Numbered from the stretch's first letter, positions 6,773 through 14,075 are shown. The stretch: DNA of 20,372 nt from Vulcanimicrobiota bacterium (GCA_014305015.1 JACRUB010000199.1:1-20372); one strand, 5' to 3'. Notes: generated by a model not told the origin, from the letters alone. Made by a program: numbers and translations.

Positions 6773-7555
6773 TTGGTAAAGTTTTTAGCGTCTTCAGTCA
6801 GAAACCCGTTCGCAGCTGCGCTGGCGATTTTTTTCATTGCCATGCTGGGACCCGTCGCCGTGCTGCTGTTGAGCGTTTCACCCGGTAACGTCGCAGCGGA
6901 GCTCTCGAGCGTCTCCGCGCGCTCGGCCGCGGGAGTCTCTTTCGGCGCATCGCTAGTTGCCGTGTGCATTGCTGCGCTTCTCGGAGTCCCCGCCGGATAC
7001 GAGCTCAGCCGCTGGCGCGGCGGCATGCGCAACGTTGCGTTCTTCGTTCTCGCGTTGCCGCTAGCGTTTCCGCCGGTGGCCAGTGGAATTCTCTTGCTCA
7101 ATGTCATCGGCACGCGCACGCCGCTGGGAGCGTGGCTCTCCTCGCACGGAATCGTCTTTGTAGATTCGTTCGCCGGCGTGGCCTTAGCGGAATTTTTCGT
7201 ATCAGGCTCGTTTGTCGTGCTCACATCGTGTGCTGCTTTTTCTGCGCTGGACCCAATCTACGAAGAATCTGCAGCCATGTTAGGCGCCACCGCGCTTCAG
7301 CGTTTCTTGCGCGTTGCACTGCCGATAGCAGCGCCAAATGTTCTTGCCGGAATCTTGCTTGCGTGGCTGCGCGCGATCGGTGAGTACGGCGCAACATCGA
7401 TCGTTGCCTATCATCCGACATCCTTACCCGTCGCGCTGTACGTCACGCTCGCTGCCGACGGAATAGGTCCGGCGCTCGCGCTCAGTTACGGATTTGTGCT
7501 CCTCGCGGCGGTCATCCTGGGGCTGCAATGGGCGTTGCGCCGCCACGTCGTATAG
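6773..7555 (+). CDS. Molybdate/sulfate-type ABC transporter permease (ModB-like)
   Basis: A 260-residue inner-membrane permease with about six TMs. The EAA loop EESAAMLGATALQRFLRVAL (164-183) and the following AIGEYGATSIVAY (201-213) match the GE(F/Y)GAT signature of ModB/WtpB/CysT permeases for molybdate, tungstate or sulfate. LPLAFPPVASGILLL (95-109) is also characteristic. Neither a ModA-type binding protein nor a ModC ATPase is adjacent; they must lie elsewhere if it is functional. The start is uncertain. The TTG at 6773 gives a basic N-terminus and full TM1, but no ribosome site is evident and the only nearby ATG (6842) would remove part of TM1. Proline dehydrogenase begins seven bases after its stop, so the two may be one operon. 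Confidence 0.82.
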   Translation: MVKFLASSVRNPFAAALAIFFIAMLGPVAVLLLSVSPGNVAAELSSVSARSAAGVSFGASLVAVCIAALLGVPAGYELSRWRGGMRNVAFFVLALPLAFPPVASGILLLNVIGTRTPLGAWLSSHGIVFVDSFAGVALAEFFVSGSFVVLTSCAAFSALDPIYEESAAMLGATALQRFLRVALPIAAPNVLAGILLAWLRAIGEYGATSIVAYHPTSLPVALYVTLAADGIGPALALSYGFVLLAAVILGLQWALRRHVV

Positions 7556-7562
7556 AACAACT

Positions 7563-8456
7563 ATGTCCGTTATCGATCGCCTTCTCGCGCCCGACTCCAC
7601 ATTTCAAAAACGGTTCTTCTTTCTAGCAAAGCGCTTTATCCCGGGGGAGACGATTGAGTCGGCTCTAGGGGCCGTTCGCGAACTCAACTCGCAGGGCATG
7701 ACGGCTACGCTCGATTTTCTCGGTGAGGATGTCTTCGAGCGCGATGCGGCGTTGCACACGCGCGATGAATATTTCAAGATGCTCGAAGCGATCAACGCCT
7801 GCGGACTGGATACCAACGTGTCCGTGAAGCTCACGGCCATGGGGCTGTTGATCGATGAAGATTTTGCGGCCACAAATTTGGTTTCGATTCTCGAGCGCGC
7901 CGCAAACAATTCCGATCCCTTCGTTCGCATCGATATGGAAGGTTCTTCCGTTACGCAGGCGACGCTCGATGTTTTCGAGCGCGTGTATGCGACGCATAAA
8001 AATGTGGGTCCGGTCTTACAGGCATATTTGAAACGCACCCCGGCCGACGTCGAACGCATGATTACGCTCGGCGTGCGCGTGCGGTTATGCAAAGGCGCGT
8101 ACAACGAACCGCCCGAGATCGCGATCAAGGAAATGCCGACCATCCGCCGTGAGTATCTTCGAATGGCCGAGCGTCTCCTGAAGTCGGGCAACTATCCGGG
8201 GATTGCGACACACGACCTGCGCCTGATCGACGCAATCCAAAGCTATGTGAGCGAGAACAAGATCGCACCGGATACATTCGAATTCCAAATGCTGTATGGA
8301 ATCCGTCCCGAAGTACAGCGCAAGCTCGTTGCGGCAGGCTACCGCGTGCGCATTTACATCCCTTTCGGAACGCATTGGGCCGGGTATTTCTACCGCCGCA
8401 TTCTCGAGCGCAAGGAAAACGCGTACTTCGCACTCTCTTCCATGTTCACGAAATAG
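7563..8456 (+). CDS. Proline dehydrogenase (monofunctional, FAD-dependent)
   Basis: It oxidises L-proline to pyrroline-5-carboxylate and passes electrons through FAD to the quinone pool. The 297-residue length fits the compact monofunctional type found in Thermus and Bacillus rather than the large PutA fusion. Conserved blocks appear in order: RFIPGE (25-30), TLDFLGE (49-55), NVSVKLTAMG (85-94), VRIDMEGSSV (121-130), VLQAYLKRT (151-159), VRLCKGAYNEP (173-183), IATHD (214-218), FEFQMLYGIRPE (239-250) and the substrate-binding RRILER (278-283) near the end. The ATG at 7563 is chosen because a longer frame reads into the upstream permease. dtd follows without any gap. The next enzyme, P5C dehydrogenase, is not in the window. 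Confidence 0.95.
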   Translation: MSVIDRLLAPDSTFQKRFFFLAKRFIPGETIESALGAVRELNSQGMTATLDFLGEDVFERDAALHTRDEYFKMLEAINACGLDTNVSVKLTAMGLLIDEDFAATNLVSILERAANNSDPFVRIDMEGSSVTQATLDVFERVYATHKNVGPVLQAYLKRTPADVERMITLGVRVRLCKGAYNEPPEIAIKEMPTIRREYLRMAERLLKSGNYPGIATHDLRLIDAIQSYVSENKIAPDTFEFQMLYGIRPEVQRKLVAAGYRVRIYIPFGTHWAGYFYRRILERKENAYFALSSMFTK

Positions 8457-8906
8457 GTGAGAGCGGTCGTCCAGCGGGTGAGCCGCGCCGAAGTGCGCGT
8501 GGACGGCCGCACGATCGGAGGAATCGCGGGCGGGCTATGCGTGCTGCTGGGCGTCGCGGTTGACGACACACAGGCAGATGCGCAAGCGGTGGCCTCAAAG
8601 GTCACGGGCTTGCGTATCTTTCGCGACAACGAAGGATTGATGAACCGCCCTTTAGCGGAGTCCGGCGGCGCCCTCTTGTTGATCTCGCAATTCACACTGC
8701 ACGGCGATGTGCGCAAAGGACGGCGCCCATCATTTATCACCGCCGCGCGTGAAGAACTTGCGCGAGCGCTCTACGAGCTCACCGGAAAGCTGCTCGAGCG
8801 GGAGGGCTTGCATGTGGCCTACGGCGAGTTCGGTGCGATGATGGATGTGGAGCTAGTTAATGACGGACCCGTGACGATTCTGATCGACAGCAAGCGGACG
8901 TTCTAG
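8457..8906 (+). CDS. dtd: D-aminoacyl-tRNA deacylase
   Basis: It removes D-amino acids, and also glycine, mischarged on tRNAs, in the cytoplasm. The 149 residues match the family exactly. The two signature motifs are present: LISQFTLHGDVRKGRRPSF around residues 75-93 and the Gly-cisPro motif NDGPVTI (135-141). The start is a GTG placed immediately after the proline dehydrogenase TAG, with zero spacing, so it likely depends on translational coupling. Its last 50 bases overlap the 3' end of the convergent HEAT-cyclophilin gene. Confidence 0.96.
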   Translation: MRAVVQRVSRAEVRVDGRTIGGIAGGLCVLLGVAVDDTQADAQAVASKVTGLRIFRDNEGLMNRPLAESGGALLLISQFTLHGDVRKGRRPSFITAAREELARALYELTGKLLEREGLHVAYGEFGAMMDVELVNDGPVTILIDSKRTF

Positions 8907-10386
8907 TTTCGGAAGGGCTGTCCGGAATTTGTTCGACTCGCGTCATCGTATCGGTCTCTACAAGCCGGCCCAAGACATCCAAGCCATTCGTAACCTCGCC
9001 GAACACGGTAAAATCTCGATTGAGATGCAGCTGCGGTGAGAGCGCGATATAGAATTGCGTCCCCGCCGAATCGCGGATCGCACCATTGTTATCGTAGTTC
9101 AGACCCATCGAGATAACGTTACTGCGCTGCTCAAGCGGATTCTCTTCTGCGGGAATGGAGTAGCCGGCATCGCCATCGCCGGTATTCGTCGGGTCGCCGG
9201 TTTGCACGACAAAATCCGGCACGATACGAAACCAGCGCCCGCCGTCGAAATAGCCCCGGTTCGTCAAGTTGAGAAAATTCTCAACCGTCAGCGGCGCCCA
9301 CTCCGGGTAGAGCGTCACGATCATCGTCCCCTTGGTGGTATGAATACGCACGCGCGGATGCGGTCCCGGCGCCGGCCCGTTCATAAGCGCGGAGCTGACC
9401 GGATAAATCTTCGGCGTCAAAATTGCATCGGCGCCCGTGGGCGGCCCCGGCTTGCCGGTGACGGAAGGCCGCGGCAATGGTGCGATCTCCGCGTAATTTT
9501 GCACGCGCACCGGGGGCGTGTGTATTCCCGGCGGCATCTCCTTGAGATGTTCCGTGAGCGGTTCACCTTTGAGTTGCCGGATTGCTTCAAGTGCCTGCAG
9601 TTGAACGCGCCACGACGGATCCTGCGTGAGCGGAACAAGTGCCGCAATGGCATCTTTGTTCTTGAGTTTTCCGTATGCGCGCACCGCTTCTATGCGTACT
9701 AGCTCATTCTGGTCGTGCAAGGCAGCGGTCAAAGCTGCGCGCGGAACGCGATTCGCGTAGCCACGAAAGATCGTCCACATGATGTGCCAGCGAACATCTT
9801 CATTACGCTCCGCTTGCCAAGCCGTCAGCAATTGACGCGAGGCATAATCGCCGACTGGACTTACTCGAAACGCCTCGAACGCGGTTGCCGCGCGTGCGCG
9901 CACGATAGGATCGCGATCGCCTTTGAGAACCGCGCCAACGGTGCTGGCGGCGATCAGTTCGTTTGCGACCGGTAAACGATGTGCATTTTCATAGCGTCCG
10001 ATTGCGTCGAGCGCCGCGACGCGGACTGCACCGGAGCGATCCGAGATCATCGCAACCGTCAGCGCTTGCGCACTCGCGCCGGTGCCGATAAGTCCGAGAC
10101 CATAAACGGACATCGCGCGAACGGCGTCGTTCTTATCGCGCAAATGGCGTTGCAAAAGCGGAACGCCAGCCGGATCTTTTGTGCGTCCGATCGCAAGCGC
10201 CGCCCGGGCTGCGAGGTGCGGATCGCTCCCGTTCAGGTCGCCAGCAAGCACGCTGCCGCCAATCGAACGTTTCTGTTCCAACCCGATGAGCGTTTGGTAG
10301 CTTGACGAGACGACCACGCCCACGCCACACAGGGCTACGGTAAGGGCGGTCGCCTTTGCGAGCGACCCGAGCAATCTCTTGACCAA
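8857..10386 (-). CDS. Membrane-anchored HEAT-repeat and cyclophilin-type peptidyl-prolyl isomerase fusion
   Basis: The 509-residue protein has a basic N-terminus and one hydrophobic segment (about 12-28), suggesting a signal anchor with an extracytoplasmic body. Residues 50-275 form five or six HEAT/PBS-type helical repeats (for example DPHLAARAALAIGRTKDPAG, then NDAVRAMSVYGLGLIG and ELVRIEAVRAYGKL). A proline-rich linker (about 285-345) joins a full cyclophilin domain (346-487) with catalytic Arg in WFRIVPDF (R387), VVQTGD, SAGTQFYIAL and FTVFGEV. HEAT repeats probably bind a client while the cyclophilin catalyses cis-trans proline isomerisation during envelope protein folding; this is inferred. 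The start is a TTG. The 20-residue tail after the domain is Cys/Ser/Arg-rich and lies within the antisense overlap with dtd, so the true C-terminus could differ. Confidence 0.9.
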   Translation of the reverse strand: MVKRLLGSLAKATALTVALCGVGVVVSSSYQTLIGLEQKRSIGGSVLAGDLNGSDPHLAARAALAIGRTKDPAGVPLLQRHLRDKNDAVRAMSVYGLGLIGTGASAQALTVAMISDRSGAVRVAALDAIGRYENAHRLPVANELIAASTVGAVLKGDRDPIVRARAATAFEAFRVSPVGDYASRQLLTAWQAERNEDVRWHIMWTIFRGYANRVPRAALTAALHDQNELVRIEAVRAYGKLKNKDAIAALVPLTQDPSWRVQLQALEAIRQLKGEPLTEHLKEMPPGIHTPPVRVQNYAEIAPLPRPSVTGKPGPPTGADAILTPKIYPVSSALMNGPAPGPHPRVRIHTTKGTMIVTLYPEWAPLTVENFLNLTNRGYFDGGRWFRIVPDFVVQTGDPTNTGDGDAGYSIPAEENPLEQRSNVISMGLNYDNNGAIRDSAGTQFYIALSPQLHLNRDFTVFGEVTNGLDVLGRLVETDTMTRVEQIPDSPSETRTSACCRSESSRVRH

Positions 10387-10441
10387 ATCGTGACCAACTT
10401 TCAGAGACGAACCTACGTTCTAGTATATGAAGCACTCACAA

Positions 10442-10460
10442 GCCGTCCTTCTTGGGCGGC
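10442..10460 (+). repeat. Leader hairpin before the KGG-repeat gene
   Basis: GCCGTCC and GGGCGGC form a 7-bp stem (one G-T pair) with a TTCTT loop, ending 23 bases before the start codon of the KGG gene. It would lie in the 5' leader, just upstream of the AGGA ribosome site, and could influence translation. Confidence 0.4.
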
Positions 10461-10483
10461 GCAAGAAAGATAGGATCGCACCC

Positions 10484-10843
10484 ATGCCCAGCACCCCTGA
10501 ATCGACGCCGAAGAAAAACGGCGGCATGACCGTTCGCGAAGCGGGCCAAAAAGGCGGCGAGACGGTCAAAAAAAAGTACGGCGCGGAGTTTTACGAGACG
10601 ATCGGCCGCAAGGGTGGACAAGCCACCAAAGAAGCCCACGGTCACGCTTTCTACGAGCAAATCGGTAAGAAGGGTGGAAAGAAAGGTGGCGAGGCGACTC
10701 GCGACCGATATGGTCCTAACTTCTACGAGCAGATCGGACAAAAAGGTGGCCAAAAAGTTAAGCAGCTTATCGAAGAAGGCAAGCGCGCAGCCGCAGAGGC
10801 CGCCGCAAACCAAGCCGCAGATGCAAAGAAGCGCGCTTCGTAA
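10484..10843 (+). CDS. KGG-repeat stress-induced hydrophilic protein
   Basis: A 119-residue, very hydrophilic, Gly/Lys-rich protein without membrane segments. Three long copies of a repeat of the form G-x3-FYE-x-IG-x-KGG occupy residues 33-45, 53-65 and 77-89, preceded by a shorter REAGQKGG copy (19-25), with a 20- then 24-residue period. This is the KGG (stress-induced bacterial acidophilic repeat) motif of GsiB-like and LEA-like proteins linked to general stress, desiccation and osmotic tolerance. The C-terminal 20 residues are an Ala/Lys helix. The ATG at 10484 is preferred over one at 10427 because an AGGA site lies 8 bases upstream and repeats begin soon after. Its last 23 bases overlap the next gene in another frame. 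Confidence 0.88.
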   Translation: MPSTPESTPKKNGGMTVREAGQKGGETVKKKYGAEFYETIGRKGGQATKEAHGHAFYEQIGKKGGKKGGEATRDRYGPNFYEQIGQKGGQKVKQLIEEGKRAAAEAAANQAADAKKRAS

Positions 10844-11612
10844 TCTGCCGGCACGGGCGTTCGCTATTGGCGCAGCGGTTTCGACCGCTGCGATCTTTTT
10901 TGGCGCGACACCAACCTACGCCGTGCCGACCGTCCAGGCATCATCAGCGCCCACGCCTGAACCCACGAGAATCCCGCGCGGCACACTGGTGCTCCCGCTC
11001 GGGTCGAGTCTTTTCTTTGTTCTCGACGACCGCCTGAGTTCAAAAGTCAACCGGACGGGCGACACCGTGCGTGCGCATCTCAAAGATGCGCTCGAACTGA
11101 ACGGCACGCTCATCGCTCCGGCGGGAGCCCCTATGCTCATTAAGATCGCCGATGTGCATGGCGCAAAATCGGGCGATGAAGATGGCACCTTGGACATCTA
11201 CTTCCAACCGCTGACTCTGGCAAACGGAGCTTCGCTGCCGTTGCACACGCCGACGTCGCATCTTTCCATCCACATGAGCGCGGGACAAGCCTCGACGGCA
11301 GGAATAACCGATACGCTCAAAGATATCTTCATCCCCTATCATTATCTCTATCGCGCAATCCGAAAAGGCGCCGAACTTGAACTTGGAGCCGGAACATTGC
11401 TGCGCGCGCGCACCGGTGCTACCATCGATGCAAGTAGGGCCGGCGTGGTGAGCATCATCGCACCCCCGCCCGTAAGTACGAGCATCGATACGCCGCACGC
11501 AGACTACAAACCGATGCCGCTCGCCACCGTGCCTGCCAAAGCGCCACCGCTCACGGGCGCAGTTGGTGACAAGCCTCCCACCCCACTGCCGCATACCACG
11601 CCACCGGTGTGA
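10821..11612 (+). CDS. Exported protein of unknown function
   Basis: I do not recognise the family. The start at 10821 gives a Sec-type signal peptide (RNLPARAF, hydrophobic core AIGAAVSTAAIFFG, cleavage near TYA). The mature part begins with a Pro/Thr linker and then a beta-rich domain with RGTLVLPLGSSLFFVLDDRL, KVNRTGDTVRAHLKDALELNG and GAPMLIKIADVHGA, which resembles extracytoplasmic beta-barrel or sandwich modules that follow the pattern 'G-T-x-L-x(n)-G-D-x-V-x-A'. A central SAGQASTAGITDTLKDIF segment and a Pro-rich C-terminus follow. A much longer open frame begins at 10614, but its extra part is only an out-of-frame reading of the KGG gene. No good ribosome site precedes 10821, so it may be coupled to the KGG gene, whose end it overlaps by 23 bases. 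Confidence 0.7.
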   Translation: MQRSALRNLPARAFAIGAAVSTAAIFFGATPTYAVPTVQASSAPTPEPTRIPRGTLVLPLGSSLFFVLDDRLSSKVNRTGDTVRAHLKDALELNGTLIAPAGAPMLIKIADVHGAKSGDEDGTLDIYFQPLTLANGASLPLHTPTSHLSIHMSAGQASTAGITDTLKDIFIPYHYLYRAIRKGAELELGAGTLLRARTGATIDASRAGVVSIIAPPPVSTSIDTPHADYKPMPLATVPAKAPPLTGAVGDKPPTPLPHTTPPV

Positions 11613-11635
11613 CACCGGAACTGACATAGGGACTC

Positions 11636-11675
11636 GAAGGCTGCCGTTAAAGATTGACGGCGGCCTTCTTCAATT
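11636..11675 (+). terminator. Rho-independent terminator
   Basis: GAAGGCTGCCGT pairs over 12 positions (one G-T) with ACGGCGGCCTTC, loop of nine bases, followed by TTCAATTCTT. It ends the KGG/exported-protein unit, 24 bases after the stop codon and only 24 bases before the next ATG. Confidence 0.75.
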
Positions 11676-11691
11676 CTTAGGGAGTGCAATT

Positions 11692-12420
11692 ATGTTGAAA
11701 CGCGTTTTAAGCGCAGGGCTTCTTGCCGTTTTCAGCGCTACGACGGTAGCGTTTGCGGCATCGCCCATGCCCATGACAAAATCAAAACCGATGCCGATGG
11801 CATCGAAAAAGCCGGCCGAGGCTCCGACGCCGAACCCAAAACCATCGGGCGAAGAACTCGCCTTCGTGACCGGCATCCAAGCCGACCTGACGAAGCGCTT
11901 CCCAACGGCGGCGGACGCTGAAAAAGCCGGCTACCAGCGCTATACGATGGAGGACAACACGGGCGCTATTAGCTATGCAAATCGGCAATGGCAATCCGTA
12001 GACGCGCAGCATCCAAGCCAACTGTGGTATGACGTAAATGGCAATTTGATTGGCGCCGACTTTAGCATTCTGAAATCAAACAGCCCCAAAGCTCCGAAGA
12101 TTTGGGGAATTGATCCGGCTCGTTGGTTGAGCTTTGGGCACCCGCACTATCACTACATCATCAAAGATCCCAAAACGGGCGCACTCAGGTACGGCGCTTA
12201 CGGCGGCAAAATGCTCAAGAAAATGCACATCACTGCACCGGGAAGCATCGGGGCAGCCATGACGGCATCTAAAGCAGCTAAAGCCGACGTCGTAACCTAC
12301 TTCACGTTCCCGGCACTTTGGGACTTGCAAGTCTGGGTCAAAGACAATCCCAACGGCGCGTTTGCAGAAAAGAATCCGAACGTTATCCCATCCAAAGACG
12401 CCGAGAAAGACTCAATGTAA
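11692..12420 (+). CDS. Exported Met/Pro- and His-containing protein of unknown function
   Basis: I do not recognise the family. 242 residues with a clear signal peptide (MLKRVLSAGLLAVFSATTVAF, cleavage near AFA-A). The mature N-terminus holds two MPM repeats (SPMPMTKSKPMPMASKKP, 24-41), followed by a globular region with RYTMEDNTGAISYAN, LWYDVNGNLIGADFSI and the histidine cluster FGHPHYHYIIK (H150, H152, H154). Methionine-rich and HxHxH patches can bind copper or other metals, but that is only a possibility here. The ATG at 11692 has an AGGGAG site eight bases upstream; the longer frame upstream crosses a terminator. It stands as a single-gene unit between two terminators. Confidence 0.75.
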   Translation: MLKRVLSAGLLAVFSATTVAFAASPMPMTKSKPMPMASKKPAEAPTPNPKPSGEELAFVTGIQADLTKRFPTAADAEKAGYQRYTMEDNTGAISYANRQWQSVDAQHPSQLWYDVNGNLIGADFSILKSNSPKAPKIWGIDPARWLSFGHPHYHYIIKDPKTGALRYGAYGGKMLKKMHITAPGSIGAAMTASKAAKADVVTYFTFPALWDLQVWVKDNPNGAFAEKNPNVIPSKDAEKDSM

Positions 12421-12438
12421 GCAAGCATGCACTAGCGG

Positions 12439-12468
12439 CGGGACCGCGCATAGCCGCGGTCCCGTTTC
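12439..12468 (+). terminator. Rho-independent terminator
   Basis: CGGGACCGCG pairs perfectly over 10 bp with CGCGGTCCCG around a six-base loop, followed by TTTCT. It lies 18 bases after the stop of the upstream exported-protein gene. Confidence 0.75.
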
Positions 12469-12597
12469 TAGCTGCGAATTGCCGCTATTGTTTTTGCCGG
12501 TTGGATTCCGTAGCATCAATGAGCCAGCATCGCCGGACGGCGAGCGCGGTTTTTTTTTGGTTTTTGCATTGCTGTACCTGACGGGAGGAGGCACCAC

Positions 12598-13497
12598 ATG
12601 CATCATCGACTACGATTCTTTTTGGGGCTCGCGGCAATCGGAGGCATGGTTCTCTGCACGAATGCGCAAGCGTCTGCCGCACCGGCAGCCACAACCTCAC
12701 GATACGTTCAGACCTTGAGTTACAACACGCTGTACAACGAAGGCTGCAGCATGGGACGAGCGGGTCTCTCCGGAGTCGTCGTTCTCGACTTCGGTCAGCC
12801 CTGGGATCAGAACGGCGTACACGGCGTGTATACGCTCGGCGGCTTCTGGGCCTCCCCTTCGCAAGTCGAAGCGGACGCCGAAGCATACCTCGACGGCTTT
12901 TGGAATTGCTCCGGCTCCACGCCCTTCTTGCACCTCTCAATTGGTCAGAGCAATTATGGTAGCCAGGTCAATTATGCTGAAGGTCAGACCTGGGGCACCG
13001 TGGTGAACACCGTTAACAGCTATATCAGCACGAAAGGCTACGGCTCGCAAGAAGCCGCGCGCGGGGGTTTCGATTCAGAACCGGGCTGGAGCGCGTTTAG
13101 CACGGCCTCAAATCAGGTAGACGGCTACGCGAATACGACGAGCACCTACTACTACGACTTCGGCTCGGCGGATGGCTGTCCACCATATGGCAACTGCAGT
13201 AACAACTGGGGCCCGAACGGCTTGTGGTATATCGCTTGGGGCAGTAAGCCCGCATTCACTCTTCCTGAAATTTACTATCAAGCCAATGCGACTCAGTGGC
13301 AAACCGATAGTTTGTATTCAGCGCAGAATAAACCCAATGGCAAGAACCAAATTCTCGGAACGATGACAGAGTACGCGGCCGATAGTAGCACGTTTACGCC
13401 GGCCGGCGGATTCAACGCGTTGCAAAATGCACTCAACGCCAATTCCGCCACCGCTTGGAACATGACGTACTCAACCGACATCACTTGGGCGCAATAG
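12598..13497 (+). CDS. Secreted protein of unknown function, possibly glycoside-hydrolase-like
   Basis: A 299-residue protein with an N-terminal signal peptide (about 1-28) and a strong GGGAGGAGG ribosome site seven bases before the ATG. The mature part is rich in Tyr, Trp, Asn and Gly, as extracellular enzymes often are, and has four cysteines (C50, C104, C194, C200) that could form two disulfides. SGVVVLDFGQPWD (58-70), followed by YTLGGFWASPSQVEADAEAYLDGFW and later GGFDSEPGWSAF (157-168), has the look of a TIM-barrel with an acidic DSE pair, similar to uncharacterised secreted proteins of soil Actinobacteria and Chloroflexota. I cannot name a domain with certainty. It is followed nine bases later by a lipoprotein gene and is probably co-expressed with it. 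A run of eight T's lies about 40 bases before the start. Confidence 0.75.
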   Translation: MHHRLRFFLGLAAIGGMVLCTNAQASAAPAATTSRYVQTLSYNTLYNEGCSMGRAGLSGVVVLDFGQPWDQNGVHGVYTLGGFWASPSQVEADAEAYLDGFWNCSGSTPFLHLSIGQSNYGSQVNYAEGQTWGTVVNTVNSYISTKGYGSQEAARGGFDSEPGWSAFSTASNQVDGYANTTSTYYYDFGSADGCPPYGNCSNNWGPNGLWYIAWGSKPAFTLPEIYYQANATQWQTDSLYSAQNKPNGKNQILGTMTEYAADSSTFTPAGGFNALQNALNANSATAWNMTYSTDITWAQ

Positions 13498-13506
13498 GAG
13501 GACACA

Positions 13507-14058
13507 ATGAAAACACTTCTTCTGTCTACGACCGTGGCTGCGCTCGCGATCGGGCTATCTGCATGTTCTCATGGCACAGACGCCGGAAGCGTGCCGGGCA
13601 GCGGAGCGCAGAACACCGGCGCGGCATCACAAAGCGGGCCGATTGCGGCGATGGACAAGCAGGCCATGCTAGACCAAGAAAAGATCGCCGCCGCAAATGC
13701 GTGGAAAGCACCCAAACATCCCGGATTCTTACCTGCACAACCGGGTCCAGAACAACGAACGCTCGGCATTAGCGAGCGCGGTCTACCAGGCGGAGCGAAT
13801 GACTTTTCGAACCGCTACGACTACATGGATGCAAGCGGACACTACGTCACGGTGCTCGCAGGCGCACGCAAAAACGATCAAAGCGGCGTTGTCACCGTCG
13901 TTAGCCGCTCGCCGGACTTTCAGACGTTTTCGACGCATACCTATACGGTTGCTCCGAGTGCGGTGCGTATCGTCGGTGCGCAAGACGGGAAAGTGCAACT
14001 GCAAACTCTGAGCACAAACACGCGGATACCGTTCGACGTCAGCGCGTTAGCCCAGTAA
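13507..14058 (+). CDS. Putative lipoprotein of unknown function
   Basis: 183 residues beginning with a type II signal peptide: MKTLLLSTTVAALAIGLSAC, with the lipobox LSAC placing the lipidated cysteine at residue 20. A Gly/Ser/Ala-rich linker (21-45) is followed by a small soluble domain with PGGANDFSNRYDYMDASGHYV and a beta-rich end (VVTVVSRSPDFQTFSTHTYT). No family is recognised. A GGAGG site overlaps the stop of the secreted-protein gene nine bases upstream, so the two are one operon and may act together at the cell surface. Confidence 0.75.
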   Translation: MKTLLLSTTVAALAIGLSACSHGTDAGSVPGSGAQNTGAASQSGPIAAMDKQAMLDQEKIAAANAWKAPKHPGFLPAQPGPEQRTLGISERGLPGGANDFSNRYDYMDASGHYVTVLAGARKNDQSGVVTVVSRSPDFQTFSTHTYTVAPSAVRIVGAQDGKVQLQTLSTNTRIPFDVSALAQ

Positions 14059-14075
14059 ACTGCTAGTCTAGCAGT
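14059..14075. terminator. Inverted repeat between convergent genes
   Basis: ACTGCTA-GTC-TAGCAGT is a perfect 7-bp stem lying directly after the lipoprotein stop and spanning the stop codon of the convergent exported-protein gene. With weak T content on either side it may be a bidirectional terminator. Confidence 0.45.

Noticed and set aside
6712..7224. 170-residue minus-strand reading frame rich in Thr, Pro and Ala
   Set aside because: It is antisense to the ModB-like permease, has shadow-type composition and overlaps the response-regulator start.
10408..10432. Extracytoplasmic-function sigma promoter (GAACC...) before the KGG gene
   Set aside because: GAACC and a TATATG are present but at no convincing spacing; the GAAC/GTTC symmetry is only four bases.
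10614..10820. Longer N-terminus of the exported protein starting inside the KGG gene
   Set aside because: The extension is Lys/Arg-rich out-of-frame KGG sequence and would bury the signal peptide.
11563..11691. Longer start for the HPHYHY protein
   Set aside because: It would cross a strong terminator and place residues before a clear signal peptide; the ATG at 11692 has a good ribosome site.
12530..12560. Terminator made from a small hairpin and eight T's before the secreted-protein gene
   Set aside because: The CGCC/GGCG stem is only four base pairs and is separated from the T run by several bases; a stronger terminator lies just upstream.
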